A stretch of DNA of 64,000 nucleotides from Phycisphaerae bacterium (GTDB lineage: Bacteria > Planctomycetota > Phycisphaerae > UBA1845 > Fen-1342), in assembly GCA_022072445.1 (NCBI GenBank), contig JAJVHV010000005.1:62001-126000 (forward strand), in the 5' to 3' direction. The number at the start of each line of letters is the position of its first letter. Positions within the stretch are counted from its first letter, which is position 1. A program made the position numbers and the translations under genes. Of this stretch, positions 24,179-32,909 are shown in pieces. The notes beneath the pieces were generated by a model. That model saw nothing but the letters and a program-made list of their open reading frames with translations, was not told the DNA's origin and searched no databases.

Positions 24179-24711
24179 CCGATGACGCCACACCAGGAAT
24201 AGCAACCCGGCCGAGCCGCGACGTCGCCGCGCGGGATGCGACCCATCCGAGCCCCAAGCGCCAGCGCGCGGGCACTACTTGAAACCCGCGCCCCCTTCGC
24301 GCACATGCGTCCCCATCCGAGCCCCGACCGTCAGGGAGGGTTCGAACACGCGCGATCCGCGTCGCGCGCGAGGTTTCCTGTTCTATCGTCGCGCGCAACA
24401 CCCCAGCCGAGCCCCGACCATGAAGGCGACCGAGGAGGGAGCCTGAATGGAGGGGTTTCGTAGCCCAGCAGGAGTGTCAACCGTATTCGACGGTCGTTCG
24501 CGCTGTGCCAGGAAACCGCTTGCTGACGCGCGCGGCTCGCTTGGCGTCCGCGCCTCGGCCTACGGCGTCTTCGTCAGCAGCTCGATGAACGCGTCGATGT
24601 CGAACGCGTTGACGCTGCCGTCGCCGTTCAGGTCGGCCAACATGCGGTCGCAGTGCGGCGCGAGGGCGTCGTAGGCCGCGTCGCCCATCACCGCCGCGAT
24701 GAACGGGTCGA
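24179..24711. repeat. 533-base direct duplication, copy B
   Basis: Second copy of the 22684-23216 block, beginning 14 bases upstream of the start codon of the dockerin-tailed gene. Because the copies are in the same orientation, the promoter side of the intact gene now consists of former downstream sequence. Recombination between the copies would delete the intact gene precisely. Confidence 0.9.
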
Positions 24712-24735
24712 TGTCAAACGCGTTCACCCAGCGGT
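24560..24735 (-). pseudogene. Orphan dockerin tail of a third paralogue
   Basis: On the minus strand this encodes only the end of the dockerin-like tail (VNAFDIDPFIAAVMGDAAYD, then ADLNGDGSVNAFDIDAF and stop). The remaining protein is missing: upstream of about 24735 the sequence switches to an unrelated fragment. Most of it lies in duplicated block B, but the last 24 bases (24712-24735) carry small differences from copy A, so it came from a separate paralogue. Confidence 0.75.
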
Positions 24736-24902
24736 CTACCCCGACGCCGCGCCTCAAGGTCACGGCGCCGGCGCATGGCTATATCGCCCCGCCAGGATAT
24801 TACATGATGTACATCCTCAAGCCGTCGGGTGAGACCGGCCGCGACAACGTCTGGTTCCCGTCGCGAGGCCACATTCTAAAGGTGGCGATGCAGACTTTGT
24901 GA
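24735..24902 (+). pseudogene. C-terminal remnant of a galactose-oxidase-like protein
   Basis: The plus-strand frame reads PRLKVTAPAHGYIAPPGYYM, MYILKPSG, then PSRGHILKVAM and a stop at 24902. VTAPxxxxIAPPGYYMxxxL is the hallmark end of the DUF1929 domain that closes galactose-oxidase-like (kelch) enzymes. Everything before it is missing, and the frame upstream is the antisense of the dockerin tail. It is a 3' remnant left by deletion at this recombination-prone locus. Confidence 0.65.
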
Positions 24903-25004
24903 GGCGAGCGCCCGGCACTGCGGTTGGTTTCAGGTTTGGTCGTCCGCCGGGGGTTGGCGGTACGACATGGCACAGGAATCGCAGCCGGCGGCGAGCGTGC
25001 CGCA

Positions 25005-27038
25005 TCATTCTTCCTCTTCGTGTGGCTTGTAGGCCGCGACGATTTGCGCCTGGACCATGGGCGGGACAATGTCGTAGTGGCTGAACTCCATGCTGTAGCT
25101 GCCCTGGCCGCCGGTCACGCTTTTGAGCTGCGAGTTATACGTTGCGACTTCGCCGAGCGGGACGGACGCCTTGATGCTGGCGATGTTGCCCGGCAGGATG
25201 TCCTGCCCGAGGATCTGGCCGCGTTTGCCGGCCAGGTCGCGCGTGATGTCGCCGACGAAGTTGCTGGGGGCGGTGACTTCGATCGTGACGATCGGCTCGA
25301 GCAGAATCGGCCGGCACTGGGCGAAGGCCTTCTTGAAAGCCTGCTTGCCCGCGATCTGGAACGCGATGTCCTTGCTGTCGACCGGGTGCGTCTTGCCGTC
25401 CACCAGCGACACCTTCACGTCGACCACCGGACAGCCGGCGATGACGCCCTGCTTCATCTGCGCCTGGACGCCCTTGTCCACCGCCGGCCGGAACGCCAGG
25501 TCGATTGCGCCGCCGAAGATCTTGTCGGCGAACTCGTAACCCTTGCCACGCTCGTTGGGCTCCATGTCGATCGCGACCTTGGCGAACTGCCCGGCCCCCC
25601 CGGTCTGCTTCTTGTGCGTGTACTCGACGTACTTGACCGACCCGGTGATCGTCTCGCGATACGGAATCTTCGGCGCCTTGGTGTCAACCTCAAGCTTGAA
25701 CAGCCGCTTCATCCGGCTGCGGATGATGTTCAGATGTTGGTCGCCCAGCCCCTGGATGACCAGCTCTCCGGTCTGCGCCTCGCGATGCGAGTGAAAACAC
25801 GGGTCCTCTTCCATGAACTTGTGCAGCGCGCCGCCGATCTTCTCGATGTCGCCGCGGCTCTTGGGCTCGACGGCCAGGGCGTACATGGGGGTTGGGAACT
25901 TCGGCAGTGGCACCTTGCCCTCGACGGGCTGCGTGCCGACCATCGAGCCGATGTGCAGATCGAGCTTCGCAAACGCAATGATGTCGCCCGCGGTCGCCTC
26001 GGGAATCTCGTGATGCTGATCGCCACGCAGCTTGAACAGGTGCCCCGGCCGCACGGTCTTGCGCTCGCCGCCGATGTGCAGGTTCGAGTCCCCCTTGGCC
26101 ACGCCGCACAGCACCCGCGCCACGGAGTACTTGATGTTGCTCTTCGGGTCCGCCGTGATCTTGAAAACCTGCGCGACAAAGTCGCCGTCCTGCTTCGGGA
26201 CCACCGGCGTCGCCGCGGCCCCCTCACGCTCGATGCTGCGCTGCTTGCCGTCCAGCGGCGACGGCGCGAACGTCACCAGCGCGTCGAGCAGCTCCTGCAC
26301 GCCCGCGCCCCCGCGCGCGTTCGTGAAGAGGATCGGGATCAGCCGCCCCGTGGCCACCGCCTTCCCGATCACCGGGTGGACGCGGTCAGCGGCGATCGTG
26401 CCGTTCGCCATGTACTCTTCCATCAGCGCGTCGTCGGTCTCGACGATCCGTTCGAGCAGCGCCGTGTGGCATTCCGCGACGCTCAAGATGTCCGCCGCGC
26501 CCTCTTCCTTGCCGAACACGTCGATGACGCTCTTGCCGCCGCCCGACGGGAGATTGATCGGCACGCAACCTTGACCGAAACTCTCCGTGATGGCGTTGAC
26601 CACGCCTTCCAGGTCGGCGTTCTCGGCGTCGATCTTGTTGATGACGATGACCCGCCCCAAGCCACAGTCGCCGGCGGCGTTAAACATGCGCCGCGTGTTC
26701 ACCTCGATGCCCGCCGAGGCCGACACCACCACCACCGCCGTTTCGACGCCGATTAGCCCAGCCATGGCCGGCCCGACGTGATCCGGCGAGCCCGGCGTAT
26801 CGACGAAGTTGAGCACTCTTCCGCCGTGCTCGATGTGGTAGATACTCGAATCGATGCTGTGCTTGCGCTCCTTGGACTCCTCATCGAAATCCAGCATGCT
26901 CGTGTTGTCGTCGACGCTTCCGAGACGAGTCGTGGCCCCGCTCTTGTGCAGCAACGCCTCGCCCAGCGTCGTCTTGCCGCACCCCGTATGCCCCACGACC
27001 GCCATGTTCCGAAAGTCGCCGATCTGATGAGCGCCCAT
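25005..27038 (-). CDS. EF-G-like GTPase paralogue (EF-G2 type)
   Basis: 677 residues covering all five EF-G domains. The G domain has GHTGCGKTT (residues 16-24) in place of AHIDAGKTT, switch I KERKHSI in place of QRGITI, and NKID. Switch II is DTPGSPDHV: the catalytic His of canonical EF-G (DTPGHVDF) is Ser here. Domain II, domain III, domain IV (KKQTGGAGQFAKV) and domain V follow in order. The canonical fusA is at 58134-60206, so this is the second paralogue. Such EF-G2 proteins have slow or absent ribosome-dependent GTPase, and their roles in recycling or translocation vary. GGAGA precedes the ATG. Confidence 0.93.
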   Translation of the reverse strand: MGAHQIGDFRNMAVVGHTGCGKTTLGEALLHKSGATTRLGSVDDNTSMLDFDEESKERKHSIDSSIYHIEHGGRVLNFVDTPGSPDHVGPAMAGLIGVETAVVVVSASAGIEVNTRRMFNAAGDCGLGRVIVINKIDAENADLEGVVNAITESFGQGCVPINLPSGGGKSVIDVFGKEEGAADILSVAECHTALLERIVETDDALMEEYMANGTIAADRVHPVIGKAVATGRLIPILFTNARGGAGVQELLDALVTFAPSPLDGKQRSIEREGAAATPVVPKQDGDFVAQVFKITADPKSNIKYSVARVLCGVAKGDSNLHIGGERKTVRPGHLFKLRGDQHHEIPEATAGDIIAFAKLDLHIGSMVGTQPVEGKVPLPKFPTPMYALAVEPKSRGDIEKIGGALHKFMEEDPCFHSHREAQTGELVIQGLGDQHLNIIRSRMKRLFKLEVDTKAPKIPYRETITGSVKYVEYTHKKQTGGAGQFAKVAIDMEPNERGKGYEFADKIFGGAIDLAFRPAVDKGVQAQMKQGVIAGCPVVDVKVSLVDGKTHPVDSKDIAFQIAGKQAFKKAFAQCRPILLEPIVTIEVTAPSNFVGDITRDLAGKRGQILGQDILPGNIASIKASVPLGEVATYNSQLKSVTGGQGSYSMEFSHYDIVPPMVQAQIVAAYKPHEEEE

Positions 27039-27166
27039 ACGCCGTTCTCCGTTTGCAGTTAGACACCTCTGACGAGCAAACCGTCAGGATTGCGCGAAGT
27101 TCGGATGATATCGCCGCCCGGCAGGGGGTGCCAAGCATGTGCCCGGACGCCGCCCGGGCAGCCGAT

Positions 27167-28153
27167 TCACGCGCCTGCCAGCAAGCGAAAGACCCGTCGC
27201 TCCACGCCGGGAAGCCAGACGTCGCACCTGATTGAAGGCTGGAGCGGTTCATCATTGGCCAGCGCCAGGACCGCGTCTGCCGCCATCATTACGACCCCGA
27301 CCAACAGGAGCGATGCCGCCGCTGCCAGCCAGCCACGCCGGAGCTTGAGATACAGGTGGAAGCCGATCGTCAGTGATGCCACCAGGAAAATCGGAGGGAG
27401 CCAGATCGCGACTGTGAAGAGGATTGCCGGGAGCCGGCCCTGGCGAGGCCACGTGTAGCAGCGATATCCAAGCCAGGCCGCGGATAGCACGGTACTGACC
27501 AGCACGTTGAGGAGCAGTGCGCCGATGCTGGAGTAAATCACGACACGCTGTAAGTGCACCCAGCGAAGTCGGAAGCGGCAGACTGTCACTCGATAAATGA
27601 GCATCGACGCGCTCAACGCCAGCAGGAGCGGGAGTCGCATCGCCGGCCAGTGGCCCGCGCTGCTCGTGGCGGTCCGCCGCCACCATTGTGAGAGATGCTG
27701 CATCGTCACTCTTTTGGGCATCCCCTCCAGCCAAACGCTGGCCGCCCAGCTTCCTGTCTCCACGCTCGTGTTGGCGACGACAAGCAGGATAACTGCCAGC
27801 GTCGCGAAGCCGATCAGCCCCGGCCAGCCGAGCGGATCGAGGAGCGTTGCACGTCGCCGCCAGAGCCGCCACGGCACCAGAGAAAGCACCAGTGAGCGAA
27901 GAAGGCTCGTCACGGGCCGCTGGCGCCATCGGCATTCGAAAAGACCGCACTGTCTAGCGCTCGCCTCGTGTTCGCGCGCCCGGGAAATAAGGCTTGGCCA
28001 GTGAAGGTCCAGGCCGCATTCTGGACAGCGCGACGACTCCAGCATGTAGAGGTTGTAATCGCACCGCGGGCAATGGACCGCCGTCCTGATTTCGCCCCAC
28101 GCCGGATGCACTTCCGCTGGGTCCGCCGGCGTACGGCCGTCCGCGATGGTCAT
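27167..28153 (-). CDS. Zinc-ribbon multi-pass membrane protein 1
   Basis: 328 residues. A zinc ribbon near the N-terminus (residues 31-52, CPRCDYNLYMLESSRCPECG) is followed by a basic stretch and about five hydrophobic segments between 95 and 310. The ribbon should lie in the cytoplasm and may bind nucleic acid or another protein. No transport or enzyme motif was found. It ends a two-gene unit with the related protein at 28158-28826, whose stop is 4 bases away from its start. The function is unknown; both belong to a style of ribbon-plus-membrane protein frequent in planctomycetes. Confidence 0.75.
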   Translation of the reverse strand: MTIADGRTPADPAEVHPAWGEIRTAVHCPRCDYNLYMLESSRCPECGLDLHWPSLISRAREHEASARQCGLFECRWRQRPVTSLLRSLVLSLVPWRLWRRRATLLDPLGWPGLIGFATLAVILLVVANTSVETGSWAASVWLEGMPKRVTMQHLSQWWRRTATSSAGHWPAMRLPLLLALSASMLIYRVTVCRFRLRWVHLQRVVIYSSIGALLLNVLVSTVLSAAWLGYRCYTWPRQGRLPAILFTVAIWLPPIFLVASLTIGFHLYLKLRRGWLAAAASLLLVGVVMMAADAVLALANDEPLQPSIRCDVWLPGVERRVFRLLAGA

Positions 28154-28157
28154 CCGT

Positions 28158-28826
28158 TCACCCGTCCCCCGCGATTCGATCTCCGCGTGGCGCCGGTTCG
28201 TGTGTGCGTACTACCCGCGGTCCCTGCGCCGGGGACTGCCCATACCCCTGAGCGGCGATCAGCTCGTCGATCGTGAACGCCGTCCCGCACTCGGGGCAGC
28301 GCAGCTCATGCAGCCCGATCAGCGAGTATCCGCACGCCGGGCAGCTCACGTCGACAGTCTCATCGGCGTTAAACACGGCGCGCGACAGCCGGCCCCGCGC
28401 GATCGTCGGAAGCCAAACGATCGCCAGCACCGAACTCAGGAACAGAAGCCACGCCGCGATCGCTGGCTCCTCGTTGCGAATCGCTTCGTCAATCATGATC
28501 GAGCCGAAGAACGCGATCAGGATCAGTGCCGCCGTCAACAGGATCGGCCGAAGGAGCGGCTGGTGTGGGCCGCTCCGGCGCCAGATCCACGCCAGCACGC
28601 CGAACCAGACCACGCCCGCCGCCAGCAGTCCGAGCAGCACCTGCTCATCGCGCAACCCGCGCTGCGACAGCAGCGCCAGCAGCCACGGCACGCCCACCCC
28701 GGCCGCGGCCAGTTGCAGCCCGGCGATCAGGCTTACCATGAATCGTACGCCCGTCCCGGCCTGCGCCGAGAAAACGCTGAACCAGATGGACCCGTACGAA
28801 CTCCCATCCCGACGGCGCGTGCTCAT
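28158..28826 (-). CDS. Zinc-ribbon multi-pass membrane protein 2
   Basis: 222 residues from the ATG at 28826 (MSTRRRDG); the frame extends 33 codons upstream but that part is not protein-like. Four hydrophobic segments (about 25-45, 50-70, 85-110 and 125-145) are followed by a zinc ribbon (VSCPACGYSLIGLHELRCPECG) near the C-terminus. The order is the reverse of its neighbour, in which the ribbon comes first. Four bases separate the genes, so they should be translated together and the products may interact. The function is unknown. Confidence 0.75.
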   Translation of the reverse strand: MSTRRRDGSSYGSIWFSVFSAQAGTGVRFMVSLIAGLQLAAAGVGVPWLLALLSQRGLRDEQVLLGLLAAGVVWFGVLAWIWRRSGPHQPLLRPILLTAALILIAFFGSIMIDEAIRNEEPAIAAWLLFLSSVLAIVWLPTIARGRLSRAVFNADETVDVSCPACGYSLIGLHELRCPECGTAFTIDELIAAQGYGQSPAQGPRVVRTHEPAPRGDRIAGDG

Positions 28827-28949
28827 GTCTCGACCCGCCTGCTTCCTCGTCGACGTGTGTGCGCACACCAAGCCCAGTGCGCTGGCGGCGCTCGGCATAC
28901 ATCCTATTCTCGCCGGCAGCGCCATTATTCGCCGGCGACGCCCCGCGCG

Positions 28950-29732
28950 TCAGCCCGACTCATGCCGCACCCCACGATAGATCGCGACGCTGCCCAGATT
29001 CAACGACTCGGCCGCGACGTCGTCCAACCCGGCGGCGCGCAGTCGGCGGATCATCGCCTCGCGCGGCAGAAACTTGCGGATGGAGCGCGGCAGATAGCGA
29101 TACGCCCGCGTCCGATCGCGGCTGATCCAGTTCGCCAGCCTTGGCAGCACGAGCTCCGTGTAGAACCGATACGGCCAGCGCAAGAGTACGTTTGAGGGCA
29201 CCGTGAACTCCAGGATCACCAGCCGCCCGCCCTCGCGCAGCACGCGACGCATTTCGCCCAGCCCCGCGTCCAGATCCTGAAAATTCCGCACGCCGAACGC
29301 ACAACTCGCCACGTCCACGCTCGCGTCCCGCAGCGGCAGCCGCAGCGCATCAGCCCGTAGCAGTTGCACCGGGATCACCAGCCCGTGGTAACGGCCGCGC
29401 GCCAGCATCTGCGCCGAAAAGTCGATTCCAACCAGTCGCTCCGGCGGCGTCGCCCCGGACGCAAACGCCCGCAGCATGTCGCCGGTTCCGCAGCACACGT
29501 CCAGCACGACGTCGCCGCGGCGCACGTCGGCCGCGCGCACCGCCGCCCGCCGCCACGCCGCGTCGCGGCCCAGGCTGGCGATCGTATTGACCCGCTCGTA
29601 GGTCGGCGCGATCGCGTCAAACATGCGCTCCACGCGCCGTGCCTTGTCCTCACGGCCGTGCGGGTCGCGCAGCGCGTCGGCATCCCAGCCGACGGCCGGC
29701 GTGCCGTCGCGCGCCGTCTGCTCAGCGCACAT
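28950..29732 (-). CDS. menG: Demethylmenaquinone methyltransferase (UbiE/MenG)
   Basis: 260 residues from ATG 29732; a GTG at 29753 would add seven. It transfers a methyl group from S-adenosylmethionine to demethylmenaquinone, the last step of menaquinone synthesis. The UbiE signature is clear: RVERMFDAIAPTYERVN, the SAM loop VVLDVCCGTGDMLRAFA, FGVRNFQDLDAGLGEMRRVL, then LILEFTVP and YRYLPRSIRKF. No other menaquinone gene is in the window. The start lies inside the last codons of aroA (11-base overlap), so the two genes are co-translated although their pathways differ beyond sharing chorismate upstream. Confidence 0.92.
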   Translation of the reverse strand: MCAEQTARDGTPAVGWDADALRDPHGREDKARRVERMFDAIAPTYERVNTIASLGRDAAWRRAAVRAADVRRGDVVLDVCCGTGDMLRAFASGATPPERLVGIDFSAQMLARGRYHGLVIPVQLLRADALRLPLRDASVDVASCAFGVRNFQDLDAGLGEMRRVLREGGRLVILEFTVPSNVLLRWPYRFYTELVLPRLANWISRDRTRAYRYLPRSIRKFLPREAMIRRLRAAGLDDVAAESLNLGSVAIYRGVRHESG

Positions 29733-31020
29733 CGTCGCCCCGCCGTCGGCCACAGGCCCGCGCCAGTGACTCGAAAAAGTCGGGAAAGCTCTTCGACACG
29801 CATTCCGGATTCAGAATGACGACGCCCGGCGCCGCCAGTCCAGCCAGCGCCAAGCTCATCGCCATGCGGTGGTCGTCATACGTCCGAATCTCCGCCGGCC
29901 GCACGCGCTCGGGCGGAAAGATGCTCAGGCCGTCGTCCCGAACGTCGACCCGCGCGCCCAGCCGCGCCAGCTCCGCCGCCAAAGCCGCGATGCGGTCGGT
30001 TTCCTTGATCCGCAGATTCGCCACGTTCCGGATGTGCGTCACGCCGTCTGCAAAAAGCGCCGTCACCGCCAGCGTCTGCACGCTGTCGGGCATGTCGTTC
30101 AGGTCTTCGTCGACCGCACGCAGCCGGCCGCCGCGCGGCGCAGCGACCTCCAGAAACGAGCCGCCCTCGGTCACCGTGCAGCCCATCCTCCTCAGCACGT
30201 CGACAAACCCCACATCCCCCTGCGCGCTGCGCCTCGTCAACCCGTTGACGCGCACCTTGCCGCCCGTGATCGCCGCCGCCGCGAAGAAATACGTCGCCGC
30301 GCTCGCGTCCGGCTCGATCGCGTAGTCGCCGCCGCGATAGCGCTGCGTTCCCGGAATCACGTAGCGCGGCCCGTCGGCCAGCAGCTCCACGCCCATCCGC
30401 CGCATCACGTCAACCGTCATCTCGACGTACGGCCCGCTCACCACCGGGCCGTCGATCCGCATCAACACGTCGCGCAGCGCGTAAGGCGATACCATCAGAA
30501 TCGCGCTGATGAACTGGCTCGACGGCGGCGTCCGGAACTCGAGCGGCCCACCCGCCAGGCCCCGCGCCACGATCGTCAGCGGCGGAAAGCCGCGCTGCGC
30601 GTCATAGCCGATCTGCGCCCCCAGCTCGCCCAAGGCGTCGACCAGCGGCCCGATCGGCCGCTGGCGCATCCGGGCACTGCCGTCGATGCGATACAGGCCC
30701 TGGCCCAGGCACAGCAGCGCCGCCAGGAAACGCATGGCCGTGCCCGCGTGGCCGACGTTGAGGCTGGCGTCAACGGCTCGAATCTGCCCGCCGCCGCCGA
30801 CAACTTCGATCGTCGTCCCCTGCACGCCGATCTCAAACTCCAGTGCCCGCAGCGCCGCGATCATGAGCTGCGTGTCGTCGGCCAGCAGCGCGCCGCGGAT
30901 GCGGCTGCGCCCTTCCGCCAGCGCGGCGCAAATCAGGTGTCTCTGCGTCAGGCTTTTCGATCCCGGGACTTCGACCGTCGCGACGATCGGCCCCGAAGGT
31001 TGGATGGAGACGTGGTTCAT
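29722..31020 (-). CDS. aroA: 3-phosphoshikimate 1-carboxyvinyltransferase (EPSP synthase)
   Basis: 432 residues from ATG 31020; the open frame continues far upstream but MNHVSIQPSGPIVATVEVPG is the normal N-terminus. The enzyme joins phosphoenolpyruvate to shikimate 3-phosphate in the shikimate pathway. Motifs are VPGSKSLTQRHLICAALAEG (residues 19-38), LNVGHAGTAMRFLAAL, the second LxGxxxMRxRPI variant (DGSARMRQRPIGPL), SSQFISAILM, and near the end IKETDRIAALAAEL and YDDHRMAMSLAL. The SKSLTQR segment has Thr where many class I enzymes have Ser or Thr. It is followed by menG on the same transcript. Confidence 0.95.
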   Translation of the reverse strand: MNHVSIQPSGPIVATVEVPGSKSLTQRHLICAALAEGRSRIRGALLADDTQLMIAALRALEFEIGVQGTTIEVVGGGGQIRAVDASLNVGHAGTAMRFLAALLCLGQGLYRIDGSARMRQRPIGPLVDALGELGAQIGYDAQRGFPPLTIVARGLAGGPLEFRTPPSSQFISAILMVSPYALRDVLMRIDGPVVSGPYVEMTVDVMRRMGVELLADGPRYVIPGTQRYRGGDYAIEPDASAATYFFAAAAITGGKVRVNGLTRRSAQGDVGFVDVLRRMGCTVTEGGSFLEVAAPRGGRLRAVDEDLNDMPDSVQTLAVTALFADGVTHIRNVANLRIKETDRIAALAAELARLGARVDVRDDGLSIFPPERVRPAEIRTYDDHRMAMSLALAGLAAPGVVILNPECVSKSFPDFFESLARACGRRRGDDVR

Positions 31021-31057
31021 GCCTGGCTCGCCGCGCCGCCGGCGCCGCACACCCGCG

Positions 31058-31978
31058 CTACGCGGCCGGACGCACGCAATACAGCACCTCAAGCGACCAG
31101 CACACCTCGCCGGCCGCCTCAACGTCCTCGCCCCCGTCGGCCGCCCGCCCCAGCCGCACGTCGTCCCCGTCCGGCAGCCATATCCGCAACACGGCTCCGC
31201 GCCGCCGCAAACGGCACAACGCCGGCCGTCCCGGCCGCGCCGCCCGACCGCACGAGACGATCGCCACGTCGCCACGCCGCAGCATCGGCGCCATGTCGTC
31301 ATCCGCAACCCGAACCGCGAAAAGTGCGTCGCGCTCCGTGATCGCATCGGTCGCCAGTAGCACGCCCGCCCGCGCGTCCCGTGTCGCCAGCGTCGCCGGC
31401 GCCAGCGGCTCATCCTCACGCGCACTGGGGGCACACAGCCACGCCTCACCGCCCGCGCTTCGCAGCCCACCTGTCGCGCTCAGCGCTTTGAGACGCTTCC
31501 CCGCGCCGCGCGCCGCGGGCGGCGTCTCGCCCAGCTCATCGGGCTCAAGAATCGGGACAAATCGCTCGCGCGTCGGCGGCGGCAGCTCGCGCCGCCCGGC
31601 CCGCGCCGCCTGCCCGCTTTGCAGCAGCTCGATGAACGCCTCCAGCGGCCCGGCCGACTCTGGAGACTCGTGCAGCAGCCGCGCCGCCGCCGACAGTAGC
31701 TGCTGGTGCCGGTCGCGCGCCCCGCTGATCACCAGCGTGCCGCGGCCGGAAAGCCCCGTCAGCAGCCACTGCAAATCCTCCCCCGTCACCTCGCACATCC
31801 GAACCAGCACGTCCGCCGGCGGAATCCGCCCCGCCTCGTACGCCGCGTACTCTTCGCGCGACACCCCGACCCGCTCGGCGAATACTCCACGCCCGCGCGC
31901 GCCAAACTGTCGCCGCCGAAGCTCGCGAATGCGTCCCGCCAGGTTGGTTGCTGCCTCGCTCATGACTCGTCCGGCCAT
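31058..31978 (-). CDS. XRE regulator with S24/LexA-like C-terminal domain
   Basis: 306 residues. Residues 15-75 carry a Cro/C1-type helix-turn-helix (FAERVGVSREEYAAYEAGRI), and residues about 200-300 a LexA/S24-like fold (FAVRVADDDMAPMLRRGDVA). In active S24 peptidases the motif is DSM with a catalytic Ser, followed by a Lys; here it is DDM and no matching Lys is seen, so self-cleavage is unlikely. The middle is proline- and alanine-rich. ATG 31963 (MSEAATN) is an alternative start without a ribosome binding site. It is probably a ligand- or stress-sensing repressor. Confidence 0.8.
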   Translation of the reverse strand: MAGRVMSEAATNLAGRIRELRRRQFGARGRGVFAERVGVSREEYAAYEAGRIPPADVLVRMCEVTGEDLQWLLTGLSGRGTLVISGARDRHQQLLSAAARLLHESPESAGPLEAFIELLQSGQAARAGRRELPPPTRERFVPILEPDELGETPPAARGAGKRLKALSATGGLRSAGGEAWLCAPSAREDEPLAPATLATRDARAGVLLATDAITERDALFAVRVADDDMAPMLRRGDVAIVSCGRAARPGRPALCRLRRRGAVLRIWLPDGDDVRLGRAADGGEDVEAAGEVCWSLEVLYCVRPAA

Positions 31979-32037
31979 CGTACCATATCGCGCCCCGCGT
32001 CGCGTCTAACCAGGACAGCGCCCGCCGCCCGCCCGCT

Positions 32038-32904
32038 TCACGAAACCAGCCCGATCAGCCGGTACAGCAGCTTCGCCGCCAGAAACTCCGTCACGTTGTT
32101 CGGCGGGATCGGCCGCACTTCCACCAGGTCGGCGGCCACAATCCGCCGCGAACGCGCCACCGCCTCCAGCAGATCGGTCACCTGGTACCAGTCGAGTCCG
32201 CCCGGCTCCGGCGTGCCCGTCCCCGGTGCGAATGCCGGGTCAAATCCGTCGATGTCGATCGTGACGAACACCTCGTCCGTCAGCCCCGCCACCGCGTCGC
32301 CGATCCAACCCGGACCTTGCCGGCAACTCCGCGCCGAGATGATCTGCTTACCCGCAGACCGGATAAAGCGCGACTCCTCCGCCGAGTAGTTGCGAATGCC
32401 CACCGCCACCGCCGGTACGCCAAGCTCGTGAATCCGCCGCATCACGCAGGCGTGGCTCCACGGCGTGCCCTGGTATTTGTCGCGCAGGTCGGCGTGCGCG
32501 TCGACTTGCAGCACGCTCAGACCGCGATATCGGCCCTGCACCGCCCGTACCAGCCCCGACGTGACGCTGTGTTCCCCGCCCAGCCCGATAACGAATTTCC
32601 CGTCGCGCACCGGCTTCCGCGCCGCCGCATACACCGCCTGCACCATCTGCTCCGGCCCGCGCATGTCGGGGTGAACCGGGTCGAGCGTCGCCACCCCCGC
32701 CCGCAGCGATTCGCGCCCCAGCGCTTCGTCATACAGCTCCACCTGCTGCGACGCGGTGATGATTGCTCGCGGGCCGTCGCGCGTCCCGACGGCGTAGCTG
32801 GTCGTCGAGTCGTAGGGAATTGGAAGAACCGCGAACCGCGCCGTGCGATAGTCTGATTCGCGCGCCGGCAGACCAAGAAAATTGTCGGGGACCACTTCGG
32901 GCAC
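32038..32904 (-). CDS. speB: Agmatinase (ureohydrolase family)
   Basis: 288 residues with a GTG start at 32904. It hydrolyses agmatine to putrescine and urea using two manganese ions. All metal-binding motifs are present: GGEHSV (about 104-109), DAHADLRD (about 128-135), SHACVMRR, and DIDGFDPAFAPGTGTPEPGG in the last third, followed by a Glu-rich VEVRPI. These separate it from arginase and formiminoglutamase only partly; the GTPEPGG form and length favour agmatinase. It begins five bases after the stop of the unknown gene at 32910-33350, so the two form an operon. No arginine decarboxylase is in the window. Confidence 0.88.
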   Translation of the reverse strand: MPEVVPDNFLGLPARESDYRTARFAVLPIPYDSTTSYAVGTRDGPRAIITASQQVELYDEALGRESLRAGVATLDPVHPDMRGPEQMVQAVYAAARKPVRDGKFVIGLGGEHSVTSGLVRAVQGRYRGLSVLQVDAHADLRDKYQGTPWSHACVMRRIHELGVPAVAVGIRNYSAEESRFIRSAGKQIISARSCRQGPGWIGDAVAGLTDEVFVTIDIDGFDPAFAPGTGTPEPGGLDWYQVTDLLEAVARSRRIVAADLVEVRPIPPNNVTEFLAAKLLYRLIGLVS

Positions 32905-32909
32905 GGCAC

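Noticed and set aside
22741-24674. Paired 75-codon frames with identical sequence in the two duplicated blocks
   Set aside because: Their translations are only the repeat content (text such as PSPDRQGGF and PLADARGS) and arise because the blocks are identical; no ribosome binding site.
22684-24711. Insertion sequence or composite transposon bounded by the 533-base copies
   Set aside because: No transposase frame, no terminal inverted repeats and no target-site duplication; the copies contain the end of a host gene.
24924-26756. 610-codon frame antisense to the EF-G paralogue
   Set aside because: It is the mirror image of the EF-G-like gene, whose translation is unmistakable; the reverse product has no recognisable feature.
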